Assembly (NCBI GenBank): GCA_964480825.1
Contig: CAYZRJ010000013.1
Location: 1-15,258 of the forward strand
DNA: 15,258 nucleotides
Reading direction: 5' to 3'
From: CAYZRJ01 sp964480825
Lineage (GTDB): Bacteria; Patescibacteriota; WWE3; UBA101185; UBA10185
The position numbers and the translations under genes are program-made. The notes below the pieces were generated by a model, which did not search any database, was not told the origin of the DNA, and was given only the letters and a program-made list of their open reading frames with translations. Position 1 is the stretch's first letter; every line of letters starts with the position of its first letter. Positions 1-6,065 of this stretch are shown piece by piece.

Positions 1-174
1 ACGGAATACCGTCTAAAAACTTCGGTCATGGGAAAAGTATGAAACGGGCAATCCTACCTGCAGCAACTCGCGATCGTACCGCTATCAGCTAGCTTGGCGA
101 GGTACAAAGACGGGGCGTAGATAGATGACTGACAACCCGCAAGGGGTAACAGAACCTGGCTTACTCGCTTCCTG
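1..174 (+). ncRNA. rnpB: RNase P RNA (3' part, 5' end outside window)
   Basis: This is the catalytic RNA of ribonuclease P, which matures tRNA 5' ends together with RnpA. The 5' third lies before the window. Visible elements in order are a P13-like hairpin (ACGG-AATA-CCGT, 1-12), a P14-like CAT...ATG stem (27-41), the L15 region with conserved CCTACCTGCAGCAA (53-66), a GTACC/GGTAC stem (76-80 with 101-105) enclosing GCTA/TAGC in the P18 position, the universal AGATAGATGACTG block (119-131), a P19-type stem CCC-GCAA-GGG with a GNRA loop (136-145), and the closing block ACAGAACCTGGCTTAC (149-164). The 3' end is placed at about 174 by analogy and could be off by 5-10 nt. The L15 loop reads GGG (46-48) where most bacterial RNAs have GGU. 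The gene converges on the permease gene ending at 186, and no clear terminator lies between them. Confidence 0.93.
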
Positions 175-185
175 TAAATAATAGG

Positions 186-1193
186 TTATCTAACAAATCT
201 AAAAATCTTTTTAATAATAATCCCTAAAGTCATAGTAGCCGGAACAGCCATCACAGCGCCCGCGACTCCAAAGAATTCGCCGCCGATTAACAGGGCGGTT
301 AAGATTACCAAGGGACTAAAACCGGAAACTTTTTGCATAACTTTAGGAACCAAGATGTTGTTTTCTAATTGTTGAACGATTATGTAAAGTACGACAACTC
401 CAACAGCTTTTATTGGGTCACTGGCTAAAGCGATTGTAGCCGCAAAAACTGCAGAAATAATCGGGCCTACCATCGGAACTATTTCTAAAAGTCCCGAAAT
501 AAGTCCTAAGGCTAGGGGATAATCAACATCTAATAAAACTAGGCCTACAAAACACCCGAATCCGACGACTAACATTAAGATTGCTTCGCCTTTTAGCCAG
601 TGGCCTAGGTTTATTTCGATGTCATCAATTGTTTCTAAAACAGCATCCTCGGTTTTTGCCGGAAATAAAGATATGAAACGACGCTTCAAATTCGGCCAAT
701 CCATCGACAAGTATAGCGCCATAATAAAAACACTAAAAATCGCGGTTAAGTTAGAAAAAATTGAAAACGTTGCGGTAAGTATTCCGCCGGAAACTTCGGA
801 TGCTTGCGGAAGGATGCTCGCCAAATTAAAGCTGTCGCCCAAATCAATTACGCTTAAAATCTTTGGTAAATTTTTGATTAATTTTTGAGCTTCGTTTAAA
901 AACGGGGGCAGCCAAATAGTAACAACCAGCGCCATTACTGAAATCAGCAAAACATACGAAACGATTACCGCCACACTTCGTGGAACTTTACGATTTACTA
1001 TTGTTTGCTGCATCAATTTTTTAATTAAAGGCTCAATTGCAAACACAAGCAACAGCGCGAACAAAAATAAACCTATGATCGATCCTAAACGATAGACGAT
1101 GTAAACACCAATCGCGATAAGAAAAGTAAGCAGTATTGTTTTTATTGAAATTACGATGTTTTTGTCCATAGTTTTTCTATTTTCATTATACAT
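186..1193 (-). CDS. AI-2E family transporter / PerM-like permease
   Basis: This is a polytopic inner-membrane protein of the AI-2E/PerM/YdiK family (PF01594). Members export small molecules or act as ion antiporters, and the substrate here is unknown. The 335-aa length is normal. Hydrophobic segments appear at about 15-55, 72-98, 140-162, 203-222, 225-257, 262-275 and 292-330. The C-terminal half carries the family signatures: PMVGPIIS (240-247), QQLENNILVPKVM (274-286), and SGFSPLVILTALLIGG followed by GVAGAVMAVP. It is the last gene of the five-gene minus-strand operon and starts inside miaA. The ATG at 1193 gives a 43-nt overlap; a second ATG at 1169 (residue 9) gives 19 nt and is equally plausible, because neither has a Shine-Dalgarno site. 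Family assignment is secure and transport substrate is not. Confidence 0.9.
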   Translation of the reverse strand: MYNENRKTMDKNIVISIKTILLTFLIAIGVYIVYRLGSIIGLFLFALLLVFAIEPLIKKLMQQTIVNRKVPRSVAVIVSYVLLISVMALVVTIWLPPFLNEAQKLIKNLPKILSVIDLGDSFNLASILPQASEVSGGILTATFSIFSNLTAIFSVFIMALYLSMDWPNLKRRFISLFPAKTEDAVLETIDDIEINLGHWLKGEAILMLVVGFGCFVGLVLLDVDYPLALGLISGLLEIVPMVGPIISAVFAATIALASDPIKAVGVVVLYIIVQQLENNILVPKVMQKVSGFSPLVILTALLIGGEFFGVAGAVMAVPATMTLGIIIKKIFRFVR

Positions 1194-2095
1194 TGTTTAC
1201 GCGACAGGTCTGCAACATTTAGCCAATTTATATCCGGATTTTTTCTAAACCACGTAAGCTGTCTGCGGATGTATCCATGTAAATCGAATTTAGCCCTTTG
1301 TACCGCTTCTTTCTCGCTTTGTTCGTTTCGCAAAAAACTAACGGCAGACTTATATACCAAACCTTTTAGCTTTAAACTATCCGGAAACTTTTTCGTTAAA
1401 AAAGTTGTTTCTTGGAGCAGTCCGTTTTGCCACACTTCGTCTAACCATTTATCAACTTTTTCGTATAGATATTCACGCTGGGCGTCGAGACCAAAAAGTA
1501 CAAATTCAACATCTTTTAAATGGGGTAACGGCTCGGCTACATTTTGAGAAACGTTTCTTTCGATTGCGCGCAATACACGGATCTTATTATTTTTATCAAT
1601 TTTTTCATAATCATCGGCGTTTAATTCTTGAAGACGCAAAAGTAAATCTTCTAAAGTTTCTTTCTCCAGTTCTTCGCGTAATCGAAGGTCCGAAGCACCT
1701 CCATCAAGTTGTCGGCGACCGGTAATTAAATCAATATAAAATCCTGTACCACCTACGATCACACAACGTTTTTGTTTTGCTATGATATTTAGAGTATATT
1801 TTGCGTAGTCGTAACCCGAAAAGTTCTGGTCAGGCGTAGCAAGGTCATACCCGTAAACTGCGGTGTCGTTCAGGTACCAAACCCCATCTTTTTTTAGACC
1901 GTATTCGGTCGGCGCTGGTGCGCGTATTTTTACACTCGATCTCACAGGAATCTTCCCCGTTCCGATATCCATAAATTTATAGATCTGACGTGAATCCGCC
2001 GAAATTATTACCGCATCCCTTTTTTGACATAATTCAAGCGCCAACAAAGTTTTTCCGCTTGAAGTCGGACCTAAAATAATTGGGATCTTATACAT
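1151..2095 (-). CDS. miaA: tRNA dimethylallyltransferase MiaA
   Basis: This enzyme transfers a dimethylallyl group from DMAPP to N6 of A37 in tRNAs reading UNN codons, giving i6A. The 314-aa length is typical. It opens directly with the P-loop GPTSSGKT (9-16). DSRQIY (34-39) and GTGK follow as the tRNA/DMAPP recognition region, then VIVGGTGFYIDLITG (112-126) and the late IRRQLTWFRK motif near residue 277. An extra stretch at about 50-85 (rich in KKDGVWYLND) makes the part after GTGK longer than in E. coli MiaA. Its start overlaps the miaB stop by 8 nt and its end overlaps the permease start, so the three are probably translationally coupled. A weak AAAGG lies about 9 nt before the ATG. MiaB encoded just upstream acts on the product of this reaction. 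Confidence 0.97.
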   Translation of the reverse strand: MYKIPIILGPTSSGKTLLALELCQKRDAVIISADSRQIYKFMDIGTGKIPVRSSVKIRAPAPTEYGLKKDGVWYLNDTAVYGYDLATPDQNFSGYDYAKYTLNIIAKQKRCVIVGGTGFYIDLITGRRQLDGGASDLRLREELEKETLEDLLLRLQELNADDYEKIDKNNKIRVLRAIERNVSQNVAEPLPHLKDVEFVLFGLDAQREYLYEKVDKWLDEVWQNGLLQETTFLTKKFPDSLKLKGLVYKSAVSFLRNEQSEKEAVQRAKFDLHGYIRRQLTWFRKNPDINWLNVADLSRKQCIMKIEKLWTKTS

Positions 2096-3296
2096 TCGCG
2101 CTAACCTTTTTAGATTTTTGCCAAATTTTAGTCAAATAAGCACTTCTCCACTTTTTCTCGACAAGTGGCACGTCGTCGGTAAACGTTTTTTGAGCAACCG
2201 TACCTTTACGTGCTGAATACATCGAAATGTAAACAACATTAAAGATTATTTTCTCAAAAAGTTTTACGGTGTCCATAAACTGTTCTCTAGTTTCACCGGG
2301 AAATCCAACTATTATATCCGTACCTAATTCGATTTCGGGTTTTGCAAGTTTTATCCTTTCTACTAAGGCAAGAAAGTCCTCTATTTTGTGTCTGCGGTTC
2401 ATACGTTTTAGCACATCGTTGTTTCCTGATTGAACCGCTATGTGTAAGTAATTCGATATTTTTGGATTTTTCAATACTTCAATTAAATCTTGTGTAAAAT
2501 CAAACGGATTTGACGAGATAAAACTAATTTTTTTAATTTCCTCTATTTCAGCTACTGCCCTTAGTAAATCTGCAAACGGAAGTTTTTGGTCACCTCCCGC
2601 GCGCAACTTAAATTTTTCTCCTACCGAAAGCCCCCACGAGTTAACATTTTGTCCGCATAACATAACTTCGGTTATCCCACGTAAAGCCAAATGACGAACT
2701 TCACGTAAAATTTCTTCTTTAGTTCGAAAGGTTTCTTTTCCGCGTGAGTAAGGTACAACACAAAATGTACAAAAGTTATCACAACCATTCGAAATATTTA
2801 CAAAGCCTTGGGTTTTACCCTCGGTTTTTGGGACAACCTCGCCGGCATTATATTTTTGCATCGCCCATTCACTCAAAATATTGTTTTTGTGTAAAAAGTT
2901 GGGCAAATCCCAAATTTGTGTCGGGTTTATATATAAATCAACCCACGGAGTTTTTTTACGCAATTCTTCAAACTCGGTACGTTTTCGTTCGCCGGTGACT
3001 GATCCGACCATGCACCCTGACATAACAATGTATGGAAGTTTTTCTCCTCGATCTTTTAGTTTCTTGATTATTTTGCCCAAACCATAAACCTTGTCTTCAC
3101 TTTTTTGGCGGACCGAGCAAGTATTTACAATGAATAAATCTAACCGGGGAAGTAGATCTAAAAGTGCTTCTTTTTCATTTTCTGCGATTTCAAAAGGTTT
3201 TAATTGCTCAAAATCTAACGCTTCCAATATTCCGGCCATGGTATTTGAGTCGGCCTCGTTTGCCTGACATCCAAATGTTTTTATGTAGTATTTCAT
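2088..3296 (-). CDS. miaB: tRNA-2-methylthio-N6-dimethylallyladenosine synthase MiaB, lacking a TRAM domain
   Basis: This radical-SAM methylthiotransferase converts i6A37 to ms2i6A37. The N-terminal MTTase domain has the three auxiliary-cluster cysteines: C10 in TFGCQAN, C60 in NTCSVR and C95 in SGCM. The radical SAM CxxxCxxC is C172-C176-C179 within SNGCDNFCTFC. Further family motifs are CGQNVNSWG (214-222), HIAVQSGNNDVLKRMNR (285-301) and DIIVGFPGET (327-336). At 402 aa it is about 40-60 residues shorter than usual MiaB. After YSARKGTVA (360-368) there is only a charged tail ending in KKVSANV, with no beta-barrel TRAM domain. The start forms a TAATG overlap with the Nudix gene stop. MiaB is favoured over MtaB or RimO because of the overall motif set and the adjacent miaA. 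Confidence 0.95.
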   Translation of the reverse strand: MKYYIKTFGCQANEADSNTMAGILEALDFEQLKPFEIAENEKEALLDLLPRLDLFIVNTCSVRQKSEDKVYGLGKIIKKLKDRGEKLPYIVMSGCMVGSVTGERKRTEFEELRKKTPWVDLYINPTQIWDLPNFLHKNNILSEWAMQKYNAGEVVPKTEGKTQGFVNISNGCDNFCTFCVVPYSRGKETFRTKEEILREVRHLALRGITEVMLCGQNVNSWGLSVGEKFKLRAGGDQKLPFADLLRAVAEIEEIKKISFISSNPFDFTQDLIEVLKNPKISNYLHIAVQSGNNDVLKRMNRRHKIEDFLALVERIKLAKPEIELGTDIIVGFPGETREQFMDTVKLFEKIIFNVVYISMYSARKGTVAQKTFTDDVPLVEKKWRSAYLTKIWQKSKKVSANV

Positions 3297-3820
3297 TAGA
3301 ACAGTATCGACAAAACTTTTGGAGGATCTTCTTTAAATTGTTCTGGGTGATTTCTGGAAAGTTTTTTCATATCCTCAATGGATATAAAAGTCGCTGAGCT
3401 AATATCGTTTTCGTTGTAATTTGGGATCTTATCTATACCTTCAAGTTTATAAACACACATAAAACTTGAAACCTGCGCTGGTGTCAACTTTCCTAATAAG
3501 ACGAGTTTTTCTTCTGATATTTTCAGATTCAACTCTTCTTTTAAGCCTCTAATTGCTGCCTCTAAATAGAGTTCACCGGCCATGACATGTTCCCCACACG
3601 AAAAATCGTAACAATTTGGAAAAATTGATCTATTTTTGCTTCTTTTAGGAACAAGTATTTCGTTTTTATTATTAAACACAAATACATTCACAACCCGGTA
3701 GTTATTTACTCCGGATTTAAATATTTCTCGGCGACTTGCTTGACCAATAACTATATCTTTTGGATCTACTAAATCTAAGTATTCATTTTTATCAATTGCG
3801 TTTAAGTTAAATAAGGTCAT
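3296..3820 (-). CDS. Nudix hydrolase, IDI/YfcD-like subfamily
   Basis: This is a 174-aa Nudix protein. The N-terminal half (VDPKDIVIGQASRREI, then YRVVNVFVFNNKNEILVPKRS and YDFSCGEHV) is the pattern shared by type-1 isopentenyl-diphosphate isomerases and YfcD-type hydrolases. The Nudix box spans 76-99 (SCGEHVMAGE, then AAIRGLKEELNL). Metal-binding E95/E96 and R91 are present, but the usual RE is RG, the terminal glycine is Asn, and the first glycine is shifted by one. In E. coli IDI the active-site Cys/His lie in CGHP and two glutamates in ENEV. Here C75 and H78 are comparable, but the second glutamate pair seems replaced around QVSSF (116-120). IPP isomerisation is therefore possible, attractive next to miaA, but unproven. 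It lies 7 nt after the tRNA-binding-domain gene and overlaps miaB by 1 nt. Confidence 0.88.
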   Translation of the reverse strand: MTLFNLNAIDKNEYLDLVDPKDIVIGQASRREIFKSGVNNYRVVNVFVFNNKNEILVPKRSKNRSIFPNCYDFSCGEHVMAGELYLEAAIRGLKEELNLKISEEKLVLLGKLTPAQVSSFMCVYKLEGIDKIPNYNENDISSATFISIEDMKKLSRNHPEQFKEDPPKVLSILF

Positions 3821-3827
3821 TGTTGCT

Positions 3828-4157
3828 TTAATTTACACCATCGCCATTTTCTGCGATTTCAGCTAGTTTTATTAAAATAGGTTTTTTGCTGTGATCCAAA
3901 CCTGCAGATAACAACATTCCTTGCGATTCTACCCCCATCATTTTCCGCGGCTCCAAATTGTAGAGAAATAATGTTTGCAAACCGTTAAACTCTTCAGGTT
4001 TGTAGTACGGCGCCATTCCGGTAAGAATTATACGAGTTCCCAATGTACCAAAGTCTACCTCGAGCTTTAAGAGCTTAACTGAACCCTCCACGAGAGTACA
4101 GTTTATTATCGTACCCACTTTTATTTCGAGTTTTGAGAAATCATCGTAAGTAATCAC
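3828..4157 (-). CDS. Stand-alone tRNA-binding domain protein (Trbp111/CsaA/MetG-C type)
   Basis: This is a 109-aa OB-fold protein equivalent to the C-terminal dimerisation/tRNA-binding domain of methionyl-tRNA synthetase, or to Trbp111/CsaA. DFSKLEIKVGTI (6-17), SVKLLKLEVDFG (26-37), NLEPRKMMGVESQGMLLSAG (67-86) and the closing KPILIKL are the family hallmarks. Such proteins bind tRNA as structure-specific dimers or act as chaperones; which applies here is unknown. The start is taken as GTG at 4157, because homology begins at ITYDDFSK and a TATAAT box (4164-4169) lies just upstream. The longer reading from an ATG at 4244 would run through the promoter and into antisense rpmH. It is the first gene of the operon leading to Nudix, miaB, miaA and the permease. 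Confidence 0.93.
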   Translation of the reverse strand: MITYDDFSKLEIKVGTIINCTLVEGSVKLLKLEVDFGTLGTRIILTGMAPYYKPEEFNGLQTLFLYNLEPRKMMGVESQGMLLSAGLDHSKKPILIKLAEIAENGDGVN

Positions 4158-4163
4158 GAAGAT

Positions 4164-4192
4164 ATTATAACAGCATTGCTTTTTATTTGACG
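4164..4192 (-). promoter_or_regulatory. Promoter of the tRNA-binding-domain/miaB/miaA operon
   Basis: A perfect TATAAT sits at 4169-4164 on the minus strand. Six bases separate it from the GTG start codon at 4157, which predicts a leaderless transcript beginning at or next to the start codon. The -35 position for a 17-bp spacer (4192-4187) reads CGTCAA, a poor match, and coincides with the rightward promoter's -35. Confidence 0.6.
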
Positions 4193-4215
4193 CACCGCCG
4201 TCTATAAGGTAATAT
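4187..4215 (+). promoter_or_regulatory. Promoter of rpmH-rnpA-yidD
   Basis: TTGACG (4187-4192), a 17-bp spacer and TAATAT (4210-4215) form a good sigma70-type promoter. Transcription should begin near 4222, only about 3 nt before the rpmH ATG at 4225, so the mRNA is nearly leaderless. No Shine-Dalgarno site is present. Confidence 0.65.
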
Positions 4216-4224
4216 CTCTCTGTT

Positions 4225-4383
4225 ATGGCAAAAGGAAAACGCACTTGGCAACCAAAAAAGAAAAAAAGAGTCCGAAAACACGGGTTTATGAAGCGTATGG
4301 CTACTCACAACGGTCGAAATGTGTTAAAAAGACGCAGACTTAAAGGCCGCAAGGTTTTGGCAGTCGCTTATAAAGGTAAGTAG
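4225..4383 (+). CDS. rpmH: 50S ribosomal protein L34
   Basis: This is a 52-residue basic ribosomal protein of the large subunit. The translation MAKGKRTWQPKKKKRVRKHG, followed by FMKRMATHNGRNVLKRRRLKG and RKVLAV, is an unmistakable L34: the TxQP motif, KHGF, and the GR-x-VL-xRRRxKGRK-xL core. It carries an N-terminal Met-Ala-Lys-Gly extension and is slightly longer than the usual 44-46 aa. It is followed 11 nt later by rnpA, the classic rpmH-rnpA pairing. Its mRNA is predicted to have almost no 5' leader. On the opposite strand only a spurious antisense extension of the neighbouring gene overlaps it. Confidence 0.97.
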   Translation: MAKGKRTWQPKKKKRVRKHGFMKRMATHNGRNVLKRRRLKGRKVLAVAYKGK

Positions 4384-4394
4384 TACTTATCGCA

Positions 4395-4742
4395 ATGCTC
4401 CATAAACAGAATCGAATTACTACAAAGTTTCAGTTCAATACTATCCGTAAATTTGGCACGCGACATAATTTTGATTTTTTCACTGCAACGATTTTAAAAC
4501 CGTTAAATTACGAGGGACACGCAAAAATAGGTTTCATTGTTTCAAACGTTATTCATAAAAAAGCAGCAAAACGGAACCGCGTTAAGCGACTTTTACGCGA
4601 AGCGGTAAGATTAAACCTAGATAAAATTCCGGCCAACAAGTGGGTCGCGATAACAGTAAATCACAAAATTTTAAACAAGACTTATGAAGAAATTAGCAAT
4701 CAAGTTGATAAATTTATACAAAAAATTACTGTCTCCAAGTAA
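4395..4742 (+). CDS. rnpA: Ribonuclease P protein component
   Basis: This is the small basic protein cofactor of RNase P; it helps the RNA bind the pre-tRNA leader. At 115 aa it is full length. The signature KKAAKRNRVKRLLREAVR segment (55-72) contains the conserved RNR motif. The N-terminal KQNRITTKFQFNTIRKFGTR and the FIVSNVIHKKA strand-helix region are typical. The start is the ATG at 4395, 11 nt after the rpmH stop, with no good Shine-Dalgarno site, so reinitiation from rpmH is likely. Its last 59 nt also encode the N-terminus of YidD in another frame. Its RNA partner rnpB is at the left edge of this window. Confidence 0.97.
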   Translation: MLHKQNRITTKFQFNTIRKFGTRHNFDFFTATILKPLNYEGHAKIGFIVSNVIHKKAAKRNRVKRLLREAVRLNLDKIPANKWVAITVNHKILNKTYEEISNQVDKFIQKITVSK

Positions 4743-4899
4743 TTTTGGCCTGCATACCTGTCGTTTTACCCCCAGCTGCGCCGATTACACAAAGGATGCA
4801 ATCGAAAAATACGGTGTTTTACGCGGATCTTTAATGGGTTTTTGGCGGGTTTTAAGATGCAATCCTTTTAACAAAGGTGGGTACGACCCGGTTGTGTAA
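4684..4899 (+). CDS. yidD: Membrane protein insertion efficiency factor YidD
   Basis: This is a small inner-face membrane-associated protein (71 aa) that assists YidC/Sec insertion of membrane proteins. The whole protein matches the family: amphipathic MKKLAIKLINLYKKLLSP (1-18), CRFTPSCADY with two conserved cysteines (26 and 32), DAIEKYG, and the terminal RCNPFNKGGYDPVV with a third cysteine. The start at 4684 is preferred although it overlaps rnpA by 59 nt, because the conserved N-terminal helix begins exactly there and the next in-frame Met (residue 51) is far too late. YidC is encoded two genes downstream. Confidence 0.95.
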   Translation: MKKLAIKLINLYKKLLSPSNFGLHTCRFTPSCADYTKDAIEKYGVLRGSLMGFWRVLRCNPFNKGGYDPVV

Positions 4900-4921
4900 T
4901 CATTTACGCCTGTGGTATAAC
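4892..4921 (+). promoter_or_regulatory. Putative promoter of the 76-aa gene
   Basis: TTGTGT (4892-4897), an 18-bp spacer and TATAAC (4916-4921) precede the small gene. Transcription would start near 4928, giving a leader of about 19 nt that contains a good Shine-Dalgarno site (AAAGGAG, 4931-4937). Confidence 0.4.
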
Positions 4922-4946
4922 TCGATTAACAAAGGAGAATATAAAG

Positions 4947-5177
4947 ATGGTTTACAAAATCGTAATTATAAAAGTAGATGAACACATGACACAGGATTTG
5001 GACGGGTTAAAAAACTTTCTTGAAACCTACATGAAGGGAGTTGTTTTGGAAGAAAAAACGACACACATCGAAATGAGATGTCGTGAGGACTTGGTATCCA
5101 GAGTAATATCGCTGGTGCATAAGTTCGGTTACTGGGCTTCTGAAATTCAACACGTCGAAGAAGCGGTTACTACATAG
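4947..5177 (+). CDS. Conserved-position small protein of unknown function
   Basis: I do not recognise this 76-aa protein. It is acidic, has no signal peptide or membrane segment, and contains a single cysteine (C45, in MRCRED). The pattern suggests a small alpha/beta fold of ferredoxin-like order: strand YKIVIIKV (3-10), helix about 15-29, strands GVVLEE (31-36) and THIEMR (39-44), helix EDLVSRVISLVHKFG (47-61) and a short final strand. It is the only gene in this stretch with a strong Shine-Dalgarno site (AAAGGAG, 9 nt before the ATG), and it appears to have its own promoter and terminator. Its place between yidD and yidC suggests a membrane-biogenesis or RNA-related role, but that is only position-based inference. 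Confidence 0.8.
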   Translation: MVYKIVIIKVDEHMTQDLDGLKNFLETYMKGVVLEEKTTHIEMRCREDLVSRVISLVHKFGYWASEIQHVEEAVTT

Positions 5178-5201
5178 TGATTTTCAAAGCTAAACAATAC
5201 A

Positions 5202-5241
5202 AAGCTCCGAGATTCTATTTTCTTGGAGCTTCTCTATTCTT
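5202..5241 (+). terminator. Rho-independent terminator after the 76-aa gene
   Basis: An 11-bp stem pairs AAGCTCCGAGA (5202-5212) with TCTTGGAGCTT (5221-5231). It has one G-U pair and an 8-nt loop, and a pyrimidine-rich CTCTATTCTT tail follows. It ends the rpmH-to-76-aa transcript just before the yidC promoter. Confidence 0.8.
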
Positions 5242-5249
5242 AACAACTC

Positions 5250-5278
5250 TTGAATTTTCCCTTAACAGCAAGTAATAT
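5250..5278 (+). promoter_or_regulatory. Promoter of yidC-jag-dnaN
   Basis: TTGAAT (5250-5255), a 17-bp spacer and TAATAT (5273-5278) predict a start near 5285, about 4 nt before the yidC ATG at 5289. The -10 hexamer is identical to that of the rpmH promoter and the leader is again nearly absent. Confidence 0.6.
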
Positions 5279-5288
5279 GTCATAAGCT

Positions 5289-6065
5289 ATGTTTGGTAAC
5301 CTTTGGCACTTAATATTGGTCAGCCCGCTTTTAAACCTATTGGTGGTGATGTACAGAATAACCGGAAGTCTCGGTTGGTCTATTGTTTTACTCACTATTT
5401 TAATTAGGACTGTTCTTATTCCCATAGTTCTGCCTTCGATGAAAGGTATGAAAAAACAACAAGATCTACAACCCGAACTCAGTAAATTAAAGGGAAAATA
5501 TAAGCACGACAAACAAAAACTGGCTCAGGAACAAATGGCACTCTTCAAAAAACACAATATCAATCCGGCATCGGGATGTTTGTCTCAAATCGTCATGATA
5601 GCTGTACTTATCGCGTTATTTTCAGTGATTCAACTTATCACCATAAAAGGCGACTATGCTACGATCAACGCGAGTATTTACTTTCCAAGTTTTAGTTTCT
5701 CCGAAGGCGAAACGGTGGGCACACAGTTTGGGTATTTAAACTTGGCAAAAGCTGATCCTTATTTAATACTCGCGATACTTTCGGGCATTCTCCAGTTTGT
5801 AGCATCAAAAATGATGATGCCGTTTGTCGAAAAAGCCGAAAAAATCGCTGAAAAGACAGAACCAAAAACAGATGATATTGCTTTTCAGATGCAACAACAG
5901 ACCTTATATATGATGCCGATCATGAACGTTGTTATAGGTGTAGCCTTGCCATCCGGGGTTTTGCTATATATAGTAGTAACCACCTTGTTTACAATTGCAC
6001 AAAATTATTTTATAAGTGGGTGGGGCGGGATGAAGCCTCTCATTAAAAAACTATGGAAAAAGTAG
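5289..6065 (+). CDS. yidC: Membrane protein insertase YidC/Oxa1 family
   Basis: This protein inserts and folds inner-membrane proteins, alone or with SecYEG. The 258-aa form lacks the large periplasmic P1 domain of proteobacterial YidC and resembles Gram-positive SpoIIIJ/Oxa1, but has no lipobox. The core begins at LLVVMYRITGSLGWSIVLLTILIRTVLIP, with R40 the conserved hydrophilic-groove arginine. A cytoplasmic helical hairpin follows (about 50-90, QPELSKLKGKYKHDKQKL), then NPASGCLSQ (92-100) and membrane segments around 100-118, 157-173 and 206-240. The C-terminus is basic (KKLWKK). It overlaps jag by 13 nt, the usual yidC-jag pairing. Confidence 0.96.
   Translation: MFGNLWHLILVSPLLNLLVVMYRITGSLGWSIVLLTILIRTVLIPIVLPSMKGMKKQQDLQPELSKLKGKYKHDKQKLAQEQMALFKKHNINPASGCLSQIVMIAVLIALFSVIQLITIKGDYATINASIYFPSFSFSEGETVGTQFGYLNLAKADPYLILAILSGILQFVASKMMMPFVEKAEKIAEKTEPKTDDIAFQMQQQTLYMMPIMNVVIGVALPSGVLLYIVVTTLFTIAQNYFISGWGGMKPLIKKLWKK

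Noticed and set aside
619..888. Open frames on the opposite strand of the permease, miaA, miaB, dnaN and VirB4 genes
   Set aside because: They are antisense or alternate-frame shadows of clearly conserved genes, with no recognisable domains or start signals.
3296..3820. Calling the Nudix gene isopentenyl-diphosphate isomerase (idi) outright
   Set aside because: The box is degenerate and the IDI-specific glutamates are not evident, so only the subfamily resemblance is claimed.
4157..4225. Origin of replication at the point where gene direction switches near rpmH
   Set aside because: Only 67 bp are non-coding, fully used by two promoters. No DnaA boxes or repeats are visible and dnaA is not adjacent.
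4158..4244. N-terminal extension of the tRNA-binding-domain protein from an ATG at 4244
   Set aside because: It would read antisense through rpmH and through both promoters. Homology starts at ITYDDFSK, and a TATAAT sits just before the GTG at 4157.
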